Shown: piece by piece, positions 1 to 4,683 of the stretch | How the letters are laid out: every line of letters starts with the position of its first letter | Numbering within the stretch: position 1 is the stretch's first letter | Origin: Methanosarcina sp. | GTDB lineage: Archaea > Halobacteriota > Methanosarcinia > Methanosarcinales > Methanosarcinaceae | Length of the DNA: 5,902 nucleotides | Assembly: GCA_013331265.1 (NCBI GenBank) | Contig: DUGS01000142.1 | Location: forward strand, 1 to 5,902 | Reading direction: 5' to 3' | The notes under the pieces: model-generated | Told to the model about the DNA's origin: nothing | Databases searched by the model: none | The model's input: only the letters and a program-made list of their open reading frames with translations | Translations under genes and position numbers: made by a program

Positions 1-161
1 TTTTGTTTTAGTAGTAAAACCCAAATAGATACTACAATTTTAAAATTCGATATCAATTGGTGTTATCCTAACACTGTTAAGAATATGTTCAAACTAATAT
101 ATAGGAAAAATTATACTTCTCTTTCAATCGCTGTGTTCTTTTGACATGAATTGAATATCAA

Positions 162-201
162 TGTCATATGTCTCATGCTTTTGTCATGGGTCACATGCTT
201 T
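162..201. repeat. imperfect tandem repeat, 2 x 20 bp
   Basis: Two adjacent 20-bp units, TGTCATATGTCTCATGCTTT (162-181) and TGTCATGGGTCACATGCTTT (182-201), agree at 17 of 20 positions. They lie about 95-130 bp upstream of the putative TATA box of the regulator frame. A pair of phased 20-bp units (about two helical turns) is a plausible operator, but this is inference. Confidence 0.7.
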
Positions 202-221
202 GTTAATAGTAAAAACTCATA

Positions 222-251
222 ATTCAGTCATAGTAAATTCAGTCATAGTAA
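222..251. repeat. perfect tandem repeat, 2 x 15 bp
   Basis: The 15-bp unit ATTCAGTCATAGTAA occurs twice head to tail without mismatch (222-236 and 237-251), and the match extends a base or two on either side. It lies 44 bp upstream of the TATA-like element at 295-303. It could be an activator or repressor site, or simple slippage in AT-rich DNA. Confidence 0.8.
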
Positions 252-290
252 ATCTACAAAAAACTTTAAAAACGATTTAAATGCTAATAA

Positions 291-303
291 AAGATTTATA
301 AAT
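291..303 (+). promoter_or_regulatory. putative BRE/TATA promoter of the regulator frame
   Basis: A purine-rich AAGA stretch followed by TTTATAAAT (295-303) fits an archaeal BRE/TATA element. Transcription would begin about 25 nt downstream, near 325-330, giving a leader of about 105 nt before the ATG at 434. A similar but poorer element, GATTTAAATGC, lies just upstream around 274-284 and looks like an imperfect copy of the same segment. Confidence 0.5.
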
Positions 304-490
304 GCTTATTTTATCTAAAAGACAAGATAGTCGATTTACTTCGTTTTACCAATACGAAAATATTATACGTAAAAAATAGTGCGGAAAATAGGGTCGGTAG
401 TATTTAGTATACGTCCTTCTAAATAAATATGTCATGGAAAAAGATCTAATTAATACTATATGGTTGTCAGAAAAAAGACGAAGACTTATG

Positions 491-493
491 TAG
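491..493 (+). other. in-frame TAG (codon 20) in regulator frame
   Basis: The codon falls in the first helix of the winged-helix domain, between RRLM and LLKDGPKD. Relatives as I recall them have a leucine-rich run here, so a single T-to-A change from TTG (Leu) would explain it. In an organism with pyrrolysine tRNA it could be translated. Confidence 0.75.
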
Positions 494-949
494 CTTTTGA
501 AAGATGGTCCAAAAGATATTGATGAAATAAAATCTATATTTAATATAAGTTCGCGCTTAATTGTACCTCCGATAAAACAATTGGAAAAAGAACAAATCAT
601 AATCGAAAATAATGGAGTATTTCAATTATCAAATATTGGCGAATTATTAATTGACAAAATGTTGGAGATTATGGATATTAACATACTGCTGGACAAAGAT
701 AGGGATTACTGGGAAAAACAAAATTTAAGTTCATTACCTCCACAAATGTATGAAAGAATAGGCGATTTGAAAAATAATTATTTGTACGAATATGATATTA
801 CTAATGTCTTAGAAATATCACCGCCATTTTATCCTCATCTGGTAAAAACTACCCACTATTCTATGTTGCTACCTTACTTTCATCCCAACGTCATAAGAGA
901 AACTCTGAACATAACTAAAAATGGAACTAAAACTACATTGATTGCCATA

Positions 950-952
950 TAG
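950..952 (+). other. in-frame TAG (codon 173) in regulator frame
   Basis: The codon lies between TLIAI and EVFKRIRGEF, inside the effector domain. The frame continues intact for 88 more sense codons with clear family character. Relatives usually have a polar residue about here, so an AAG, GAG or CAG ancestor would need one substitution. This is inference from recalled family sequences. Confidence 0.75.
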
Positions 953-1218
953 GAAGTCTTTAAAAGAATAAGAGGGGAATTTCGAGAAGATTTAACAAAA
1001 CTGATCAACTCTCCAAATCTAAAAATAAGAATTCTTGATGAAAAAATAAAACCTCCAGCAATCTTTATCACTGACGACCTGATGTTAATCGGATTTACCA
1101 CTGAAGAAGGTTTGTGGGATGATAGGGAATTAATTAGTCAGGACGAAAAGGCCTTAAATTGGGCACAAGAACTATTCGTGTGTTATAGGAATATGTCCAT
1201 GCCTTTAACTGAGATTTG

Positions 1219-1260
1219 AAAAAATGTCTCATCCTTGGAGATCTTTAACATTTAATTTTT
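1219..1260. terminator. probable bidirectional terminator between convergent genes
   Basis: The short spacer between the regulator (+) and the DUF131 gene (-) has an A6 run at 1219-1224, read as U6 on the minus strand. It also has a weak TCTC/GAGA dyad (1227-1230, 1238-1241) and a T5 run at 1256-1260 for the plus strand. This fits archaeal T-run termination in both directions, but the stem is weak. Confidence 0.4.
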
Positions 1261-1275
1261 CCAGGAATGGGGTTT

Positions 1276-1653
1276 TTAGAATATTACGTTTCTGAAAACA
1301 AGCAGGCTAAGAATCATCAGGATTATAGCAAGAATTACTGCCGTAGTTGCGCTTTCTTTATCGCTCCCGAAGATAATAGGGATCGGACCAAGCATAATTA
1401 CTCCTCCTCCCCTGATTTTAGATTCGGCTTTTCCTGCATACGGCTCTTTCTTTTCAGGTCCTTCAAACTGGAAAGAGCCTGATGAATCAGTTTTTTTTCC
1501 GAACTCTTCTTTTCTTTTTGAATATCCTTTTCCAGGTCCGGAATTATCGCGCATGCCTATGGCTGTTCCGATCAGAAGCATTAAAAACCCGAAGATTATT
1601 ATGAAAATTCCAGTCAAAACAAGTAAGTTTCCAATCAACGTTTCGTCTTCCAT
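1276..1653 (-). CDS. DUF131 (TIGR00304) family membrane protein
   Basis: This 125-residue protein has a hydrophobic segment at about 8-33, a charged, glycine/lysine-rich soluble stretch at about 34-82, the family signature GGGVIMLGPIPIIFGSDK at 82-99, and a second membrane helix at about 102-121. The signature and the two-helix layout identify the archaeal DUF131/TIGR00304 family, whose function is unknown. Its ATG overlaps the last 19 nt of the upstream DUF131 gene in another frame, so the two are co-transcribed and probably translationally coupled. No clear Shine-Dalgarno precedes the ATG. The central hydrophilic insert of about 45 residues is what distinguishes it from its shorter neighbour. 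It ends with TAA just before the convergent terminator region. Confidence 0.85.
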   Translation of the reverse strand: MEDETLIGNLLVLTGIFIIIFGFLMLLIGTAIGMRDNSGPGKGYSKRKEEFGKKTDSSGSFQFEGPEKKEPYAGKAESKIRGGGVIMLGPIPIIFGSDKESATTAVILAIILMILSLLVFRNVIF

Positions 1654-1880
1654 AGGAATAGATATAGAATTGTTATTAGTAACCCAAGCCCAAGCATGTT
1701 TGTCGTAATTTCGGGGGCAGAGCCGAATACTATTGGAATGGGACCGAGCATTATCAGTCCGCCCATTTGGGTATTTGCAGAATGCTGTACCATTGTAAGG
1801 ACAGTGCCTAACAATACTATAATGAAACCAATAAATGTAACTGTTGCGCCTACTCTTAGAAAATCTTCTGATGAACGCAT
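1635..1880 (-). CDS. DUF131 (TIGR00304) family membrane protein, short paralogue
   Basis: This is a compact 81-residue protein with a membrane helix at about 10-31, the signature GGLIMLGPIPIVFGS at 40-54, and a second helix at about 61-77 ending in WKTKR. It is the first gene of a two-gene minus-strand unit and a paralogue of the protein encoded next to it; both carry the (G)G-x-IMLGPIPI-x-FGS core. Function is unknown. The positive C-terminus after the second helix suggests it faces the cytoplasm. The ATG at 1880 lies only about 15 nt from the expected transcription start and has no Shine-Dalgarno, so initiation may be near-leaderless. A tandem arrangement hints that the two subunits assemble together (inference). 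Confidence 0.85.
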   Translation of the reverse strand: MRSSEDFLRVGATVTFIGFIIVLLGTVLTMVQHSANTQMGGLIMLGPIPIVFGSAPEITTNMLGLGLLITILYLFLWKTKR

Positions 1881-1915
1881 GTGGAATGATATTATGCTTT
1901 AATTATTAAATCTAT

Positions 1916-1928
1916 CCTTTAAATATTC
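1916..1928 (-). promoter_or_regulatory. putative promoter of the DUF131 gene pair
   Basis: Read on the minus strand, AATATTTAAAGG across about 1917-1928 resembles a TATA element. It would place the transcription start near 1893-1897, about 15 nt before the ATG of the first DUF131 gene. The match is moderate. Confidence 0.4.
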
Positions 1929-1982
1929 TATTTTTGTGGACGAGTTTGATTATTTATGTTTCTTACTGGTTGAATTATACGA

Positions 1983-2255
1983 GTGAAACGTATTATTCCT
2001 CTAATAAAAGGTGAGTATATAAGATATATTGAAGAATTTCTAGAACATCTCATTTTTTATATTATATTTTATGTATGTTTTTTAACCATGTCCCTATATA
2101 TCGCCCTGTCTCCTGTGCAGGCATGTATAAATTGCTACGATTTCGATTTCTACTTCTGGAGCTCTGGTGCTCTTGGGGAGAATGTGGGGACACTAAAAAC
2201 TGATAACTATATATATTTAATAGATGGAAAAATATATGATTTGAAAGAAAAATAA
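1983..2255 (+). CDS. small hypothetical protein with N-terminal hydrophobic segment
   Basis: A 90-codon frame starts at GTG 1983 and ends with TAA. The product has a strongly hydrophobic stretch at about 23-47 (LIFYIIFYVCFLTMSLYIALSPVQA), followed by a soluble part with two close cysteines (ACINCYDFDFYFW, about 47-59) and a tail, DNYIYLIDGKIYDLKEK. The layout resembles an exported or membrane-anchored small protein with a possible signal-peptide cleavage after VQA. I do not recognise a family. No Shine-Dalgarno precedes the GTG, and the only internal in-frame ATG is at 2088 (codon 36), which would remove part of the hydrophobic segment. It may be a real gene, a gene remnant or a chance frame in AT-rich DNA. 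A weak TATA-like ATTATTTATG lies upstream around 1949-1958. Confidence 0.35.
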   Translation: MKRIIPLIKGEYIRYIEEFLEHLIFYIIFYVCFLTMSLYIALSPVQACINCYDFDFYFWSSGALGENVGTLKTDNYIYLIDGKIYDLKEK

Positions 2256-2323
2256 AAAGATAGGTCAAGCAGTTATCGTAAAATAATTTTCCGGGGTCAC
2301 CAATGTGATGTAAATATTGCAAG

Positions 2324-2338
2324 AATTTATATATATCA
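2324..2338 (+). promoter_or_regulatory. strong orphan TATA box
   Basis: AATTTATATATATC is one of the best TATA matches in the window and is preceded by an AAG-type purine stretch, as expected for a BRE. The predicted start, near 2360, falls just before the hairpin TGCCG/CGGCA (2365-2386), with no credible ORF behind it. It could drive a small RNA, or be chance in AT-rich DNA. Confidence 0.4.
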
Positions 2339-2588
2339 TTTTTATATTTGTTTATTCATATATTTGCCGTACCTCAATACCCGGCATCTTAATATATACT
2401 GTGAACACGATAAGAACCTCTTCAGTTGCATTTTAATCTTCAATGTATGTATGCGATCCTGTAAAAGGCATGTATATAAATTGTTAAGTTGTCCAGTATT
2501 GGTTACACGTGAGTTGCATTGCCTTTTAATTAGTATGCCTATAATTGCTTTTACCGGGCAACACCTTTGAATTGCCATAGGGGGTATT

Positions 2589-2677
2589 AGTACTGAAGTA
2601 GTACTCTGTTCCTAGCTTCAATTCTCAGGTCTTTGCCTTTTGTAAAGGCTCTGATGGGAAGGAGTGACCAGCTTCCC
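2589..2677 (+). other. cluster of three hairpins
   Basis: Three short perfect stems follow one another. AGTACT (2589-2594) pairs with AGTACT (2600-2605) over a 5-nt loop. GCCTTT (2635-2640) pairs with AAAGGC (2644-2649) over a 3-nt loop. GGGAAG (2656-2661) pairs with CTTCCC (2672-2677) over a 10-nt loop. No T-run follows, so this is not an obvious terminator. It may be part of a structured RNA or a regulatory region upstream of pan. Confidence 0.45.
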
Positions 2678-2694
2678 TAACAAAATTGTATCAG

Positions 2695-2730
2695 GGTAAA
2701 AATCCGCAGGACAGGTAAAAATCCGCAGGA
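2695..2730. repeat. perfect 17-bp tandem repeat upstream of pan
   Basis: GGTAAAAATCCGCAGGA occurs at 2695-2711 and again at 2714-2730, a 19-bp period with no mismatch. The second copy abuts a TATA-like ATAAATACTTTAA, the position expected for a regulator acting at the BRE/TATA. Two units with near two-turn spacing resemble a dimeric operator or activator site. Confidence 0.8.
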
Positions 2731-2742
2731 TAAATACTTTAA
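2730..2742 (+). promoter_or_regulatory. possible pan promoter (TATA-like)
   Basis: ATAAATACTTTAA, directly after the 17-bp repeat pair, is the most plausible TATA element before pan. It predicts a start near 2757-2760 and a leader of about 150 nt, long but not unusual for this genus. A second, weaker candidate, ACTAATATC, lies at 2824-2832. Confidence 0.35.
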
Positions 2743-2836
2743 CTCAACTAGTTACAGACAAGTGAACTGCGAATCGATTTAGTAACAATGTGCTTACAAT
2801 TCAATCCTATCAACCGCGATAAACTAATATCACACA

Positions 2837-2864
2837 GGTTTAAGAGGCCAATTGGCTTGAAACC
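2837..2864 (+). other. hairpin in the pan 5' leader
   Basis: GGTTT (2837-2841) pairs with AAACC (2860-2864). Inside it, AGGCC pairs with GGCTT (one G-U) around an AATT loop, and the core GCCAATTGGC (2847-2856) is a perfect palindrome in DNA. It ends about 33 nt before the Shine-Dalgarno of pan, so it could act as RNA structure or as a protein-binding dyad. Confidence 0.4.
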
Positions 2865-2897
2865 GGTATAACCCAGATCAATCTTATACGATAAAAC

Positions 2898-2902
2898 AGG
2901 TG
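2898..2902 (+). promoter_or_regulatory. ribosome binding site of pan
   Basis: AGGTG sits 7 nt before the ATG at 2910, matching the archaeal anti-Shine-Dalgarno. It supports that start, which also gives the usual charged N-terminus before the coiled coil. Confidence 0.75.
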
Positions 2903-2909
2903 TTTTTAA

Positions 2910-4151
2910 ATGTCAGAAGACAGTGCCATAAAATCCTCCCTGGAAGATATTAAGTCCAGGGTAGAGTTTCAGCTTGAGTGCGGGGAGATCAGTCCTGAGG
3001 ATGTGAAATCCCTCTTAACCGAGATAGAAATACTCAAGGTCCAGAACGAAAACATGAAGGCACGGCTCCTTGAAGCCAGCGTGGCCACAGGCAGGCACCT
3101 TCAGGAGATCAACAAGTTAAAAGCCCATCTGGAGCAGCTTACTGAACCTCCTCTTTTCATTGCAACCATTATTGAGGTAAATGGGGAAATTGCCCTTATA
3201 AGGCAGCACGGAAACAACCAGGAAGTCCTCACGCAGATCCCGGAAGAATACATCGGGAAAATAGAGCCCGGAATGAGGGTTGCTGTAAATGGAGCTTACT
3301 CGATTATCTCAATAGTGAGCAGGGCGGCAGATGTGCGGGCACAGGTTATGGAACTTATCAATTCTCCGGGTGTGGACTACAGCATGATTGGCGGGCTTAC
3401 TGACGTGCTTCAGGAAGTCCGTGAGAGCGTGGAACTCCCACTTACCGAGCCTGAGCTTTTCGAAGACCTGGGAATCGAACCTCCGTCCGGGGTTCTGCTC
3501 CACGGGGCTCCAGGTACTGGAAAGACCCTTATTGCAAAAGCCATAGCTTCTCAGGCAAAAGCCACCTTTATCAGGATGTCAGGCTCTGACCTTGTCCAGA
3601 AATTCGTGGGAGAAGGCTCAAGGCTTGTCAAGGATATTTTCCAGCTTGCAAGAGACAAATCTCCGAGTATTCTTTTCATAGACGAAATTGATGCAGTAGG
3701 CAGCATGAGGACCTATGACGGGACAAGCGGCTCGGCAGAGGTAAACAGGACAATGCTCCAGCTCCTTGCCGAAATGGACGGCTTTGACCCCAAAGGCAAT
3801 GTAAAAGTGGTTGCTGCAACCAACAGGATTGACCTTCTTGACCCTGCTCTCCTCAGACCAGGCAGATTTGACAGGTCAATTGAAGTCCCTCTCCCTGATG
3901 AAAGGGGCAGGGTTGAGATCCTGAAGATCCACACCCGCAAGATGAAACTTGCCGATGATGTGGACTTTGAGAAGTTTGCCAAGGTTCTTTCAGGACGGAG
4001 CGGGGCAGAGATAAGCGTAATTGTCAAAGAAGCCGGGATCTTTGTCCTGCGCAGGCGCGGCAAAGAGATCACTATGACAGACTTCATGAAAGCCTATGAA
4101 AAGGTCGTAAACGTGCAGGAGCCCGCAATTCCGCAGGCTATGTTTGTGTAA
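2910..4151 (+). CDS. pan: proteasome-activating nucleotidase (PAN), AAA+ ATPase
   Basis: This is the archaeal counterpart of the 19S Rpt ATPases. A hexameric ring uses ATP to unfold proteins and feed them into the 20S proteasome in the cytoplasm. The 413-residue length is normal. Order of parts: N-terminal coiled coil at about 30-77, a Pro-Pro hinge (80-81) of the type that gives alternating cis/trans prolines, an OB-fold domain at about 82-136, then the AAA+ module. Visible motifs are Walker A GAPGTGKT (199-206), the aromatic pore loop KFVGEG (231-236), Walker B ILFIDE (254-259), sensor 1 AATN (302-305), arginine fingers R316 and R319 in LLRPGRFDR, and the C-terminal helical domain with SGRSGAE (361-367). 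The C-terminus ends in M-F-V. This matches the gate-opening HbYX tail except that Phe replaces Tyr. It is preceded by a good Shine-Dalgarno, stands alone as a transcription unit, and ends with TAA before a hairpin terminator. The genus often has more than one PAN copy, so the paralogue identity is open. Confidence 0.96.
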   Translation: MSEDSAIKSSLEDIKSRVEFQLECGEISPEDVKSLLTEIEILKVQNENMKARLLEASVATGRHLQEINKLKAHLEQLTEPPLFIATIIEVNGEIALIRQHGNNQEVLTQIPEEYIGKIEPGMRVAVNGAYSIISIVSRAADVRAQVMELINSPGVDYSMIGGLTDVLQEVRESVELPLTEPELFEDLGIEPPSGVLLHGAPGTGKTLIAKAIASQAKATFIRMSGSDLVQKFVGEGSRLVKDIFQLARDKSPSILFIDEIDAVGSMRTYDGTSGSAEVNRTMLQLLAEMDGFDPKGNVKVVAATNRIDLLDPALLRPGRFDRSIEVPLPDERGRVEILKIHTRKMKLADDVDFEKFAKVLSGRSGAEISVIVKEAGIFVLRRRGKEITMTDFMKAYEKVVNVQEPAIPQAMFV

Positions 4152-4238
4152 TCGGCTTTTAGAAGCAGATCTTCTTAAACTGCCAGTTCAGGCGCCCTGC
4201 ATGGAAAAACTAAGAAAAGTAAATGGGCAACCATTGTG

Positions 4239-4259
4239 CTGAAGAATAAATTCCTTCAG
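4239..4259 (+). other. hairpin downstream of pan
   Basis: CTGAAG (4239-4244) pairs with CTTCAG (4254-4259) over a 9-nt AT-rich loop. It precedes the stronger terminator hairpin and may protect the 3' end of the pan transcript. Confidence 0.4.
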
Positions 4260-4265
4260 TCTTCT

Positions 4266-4308
4266 GCCGGGAAAAGGTGAATTCCTTCCCGGCTGCTTCA
4301 AATTTTTT
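4266..4308 (+). terminator. hairpin plus T-run terminator of pan
   Basis: An 8-bp GC-rich stem, GCCGGGAA (4266-4273) with TTCCCGGC (4286-4293), can be extended by GG/CC past a small bulge. It is followed by a T6 run at 4303-4308. It separates pan from the promoter of the tRNA gene. Confidence 0.7.
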
Positions 4309-4319
4309 CAAAAATCACT

Positions 4320-4340
4320 CGAAAGGTTTATATTTTATAA
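4320..4340 (+). promoter_or_regulatory. BRE/TATA promoter of tRNA-Glu
   Basis: CGAAAGG followed by TTTATATTTTATAA (4327-4340) is a strong archaeal BRE/TATA pair. The start would lie near 4355-4365, leaving a 5' leader of about 25-35 nt to be removed by RNase P. Confidence 0.75.
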
Positions 4341-4388
4341 ATCACTTGAAGATATGCTGTCTTACAGGCAGTGCATAATTAACAGCGT

Positions 4389-4463
4389 GCTCCGATAGTG
4401 TAGCTCGGCCAATCATTCAGGACTCTCACTCCTGCGACTGGGGTTCAAATCCCCATCGGAGCA
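4389..4463 (+). tRNA. tRNA-Glu (anticodon CTC)
   Basis: A 75-nt cloverleaf is complete. The acceptor stem GCTCCGA (4389-4395) pairs with TCGGAGC (4456-4462). The D region GTGTAGCTCGGCCAATCATT is typical of archaeal tRNA-Glu. The anticodon stem CAGGA/TCCTG encloses the loop CTCTCAC with anticodon CTC, which reads GAG. The T arm TGGGG-TTCAAAT-CCCCA is perfect, and the discriminator is A. There is no intron and no encoded CCA, so CCA is added after transcription. It has its own upstream promoter and a downstream T-run terminator, so it is transcribed independently of pan. Confidence 0.96.
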
Positions 4464-4490
4464 CTTTTCCTTTTTACACCTTTTTTTTGT
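4464..4490 (+). terminator. oligo-T terminator of tRNA-Glu
   Basis: Three T-runs (T4 at 4465-4468, T5 at 4471-4475, T8 at 4481-4488) follow the tRNA directly, with no stem. This is the usual archaeal termination signal for stable RNA genes. Confidence 0.7.
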
Positions 4491-4596
4491 AATTATTATA
4501 TTTTGACTCTCTTTGTCTTAGCTTTTGGTTTCTTATCTTTGATAATAATTTCCTGTGAAATCTCAATTTTGTGAGTATCTTCTGAGTAAGGTACTT

Positions 4597-4620
4597 TTTG
4601 ATATACTGTCTTTTAATAAT
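4597..4620 (+). promoter_or_regulatory. possible promoter of the ADP-ribosylglycohydrolase gene
   Basis: TTTGATATACT (4597-4607) and TTTTAATAAT (4611-4620) are TATA-like elements about 65-85 nt before the ATG at 4684. Either would give a leader of roughly 40-55 nt. Neither is a strong match. Confidence 0.3.
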
Positions 4621-4683
4621 GTGATTTTTGACCATGCAGTTTAATGAATTGAAAGCAGAATCACGAGAACATGAGACTGGATA

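Larger units (their letters stand above)
1..433. other. AT-rich non-coding leader region
   Basis: No reading frame here resembles a protein. The stretch is very AT-rich and holds several small dyads and repeats. These are GTAGTA at 11-16 facing TACTAC at 30-35, a perfect 6-bp inverted repeat GTGTTA/TAACAC with a 3-nt spacer at 60-74, the dyad ATTGA-ATA-TCAAT at 150-162, two tandem-repeat pairs (162-201 and 222-251), and a TATA box near 295-303. Its position suggests it is the control region of the regulator frame that begins at 434. Whether any dyad binds a protein cannot be told from sequence alone. Confidence 0.6.
434..1219 (+). pseudogene. FilR1/DUF1724-family winged-helix regulator with two in-frame TAG codons
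   Basis: One frame runs from ATG 434 to TGA 1217-1219, 261 codons, with no frameshift and only two interruptions, TAG at codon 20 and TAG at codon 173. Reading through them gives a complete protein of the usual length (about 260 residues) for the family, which is common in Methanosarcina. The start region reads MEKDLINTIWLSEKRRRLM, typical of these regulators. Residues about 5-75 form a winged helix-turn-helix (GPKDIDEIKSIFNISS at 25-40, a wing ending in LSNIGELLI). Residues about 90-255 match the FilR1/DUF1724 effector domain (DYWEKQNLSSLPPQMYERIG, PYFHPN, TDDLMLIGF, a C-terminal WAQELF helix). No Shine-Dalgarno is evident. The family is predicted to control transcription in methanogens; FilR1 is the named member. 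It could be a young pseudogene, or a gene decoded with pyrrolysine at UAG. If UAG terminates, TTG 497 could start a 151-residue product ending at 949. Family assignment is from recall of the motifs. Confidence 0.8.
2256..2909. other. 654-bp spacer upstream of pan, no convincing gene
   Basis: Frames of 68 and 78 codons on opposite strands over about 2342-2578 have no recognisable motif, composition typical of non-coding DNA and no ribosome-binding sites. The stretch instead shows an orphan TATA box (2326-2338), hairpins at 2365-2386, 2589-2605, 2635-2649 and 2656-2677, a perfect 17-bp tandem repeat at 2695-2730, and a hairpin in the pan leader at 2837-2864. It probably holds the pan promoter and leader and perhaps an unannotated small RNA. 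Confidence 0.6.

Noticed and set aside
60..74. NrpR nitrogen operator
   Set aside because: The dyad GTGTTA/TAACAC does not match the GGTA-N6-TACC consensus.
346..600. 84-codon frame on the minus strand
   Set aside because: It overlaps the regulator frame antisense and has no family motif; the plus-strand frame has clear winged-helix character.
880..1101. Separate minus-strand gene after the second TAG
   Set aside because: The plus-strand frame across the same bases continues the FilR1/DUF1724 effector domain without interruption.
1267..1482. 71-codon plus-strand frame
   Set aside because: It is antisense to the DUF131 gene, whose signature motif and membrane helices fix the minus strand as coding.
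2298..2320. C/D-box guide RNA (TGTGATGTAA resembling box C)
   Set aside because: Box C has a mismatch and no CTGA box D or paired C'/D' boxes follow at the right spacing.
2342..2578. Overlapping 68- and 78-codon frames on opposite strands
   Set aside because: Neither has a ribosome binding site, recognisable motif or coding-like composition; both look like chance frames in spacer DNA.
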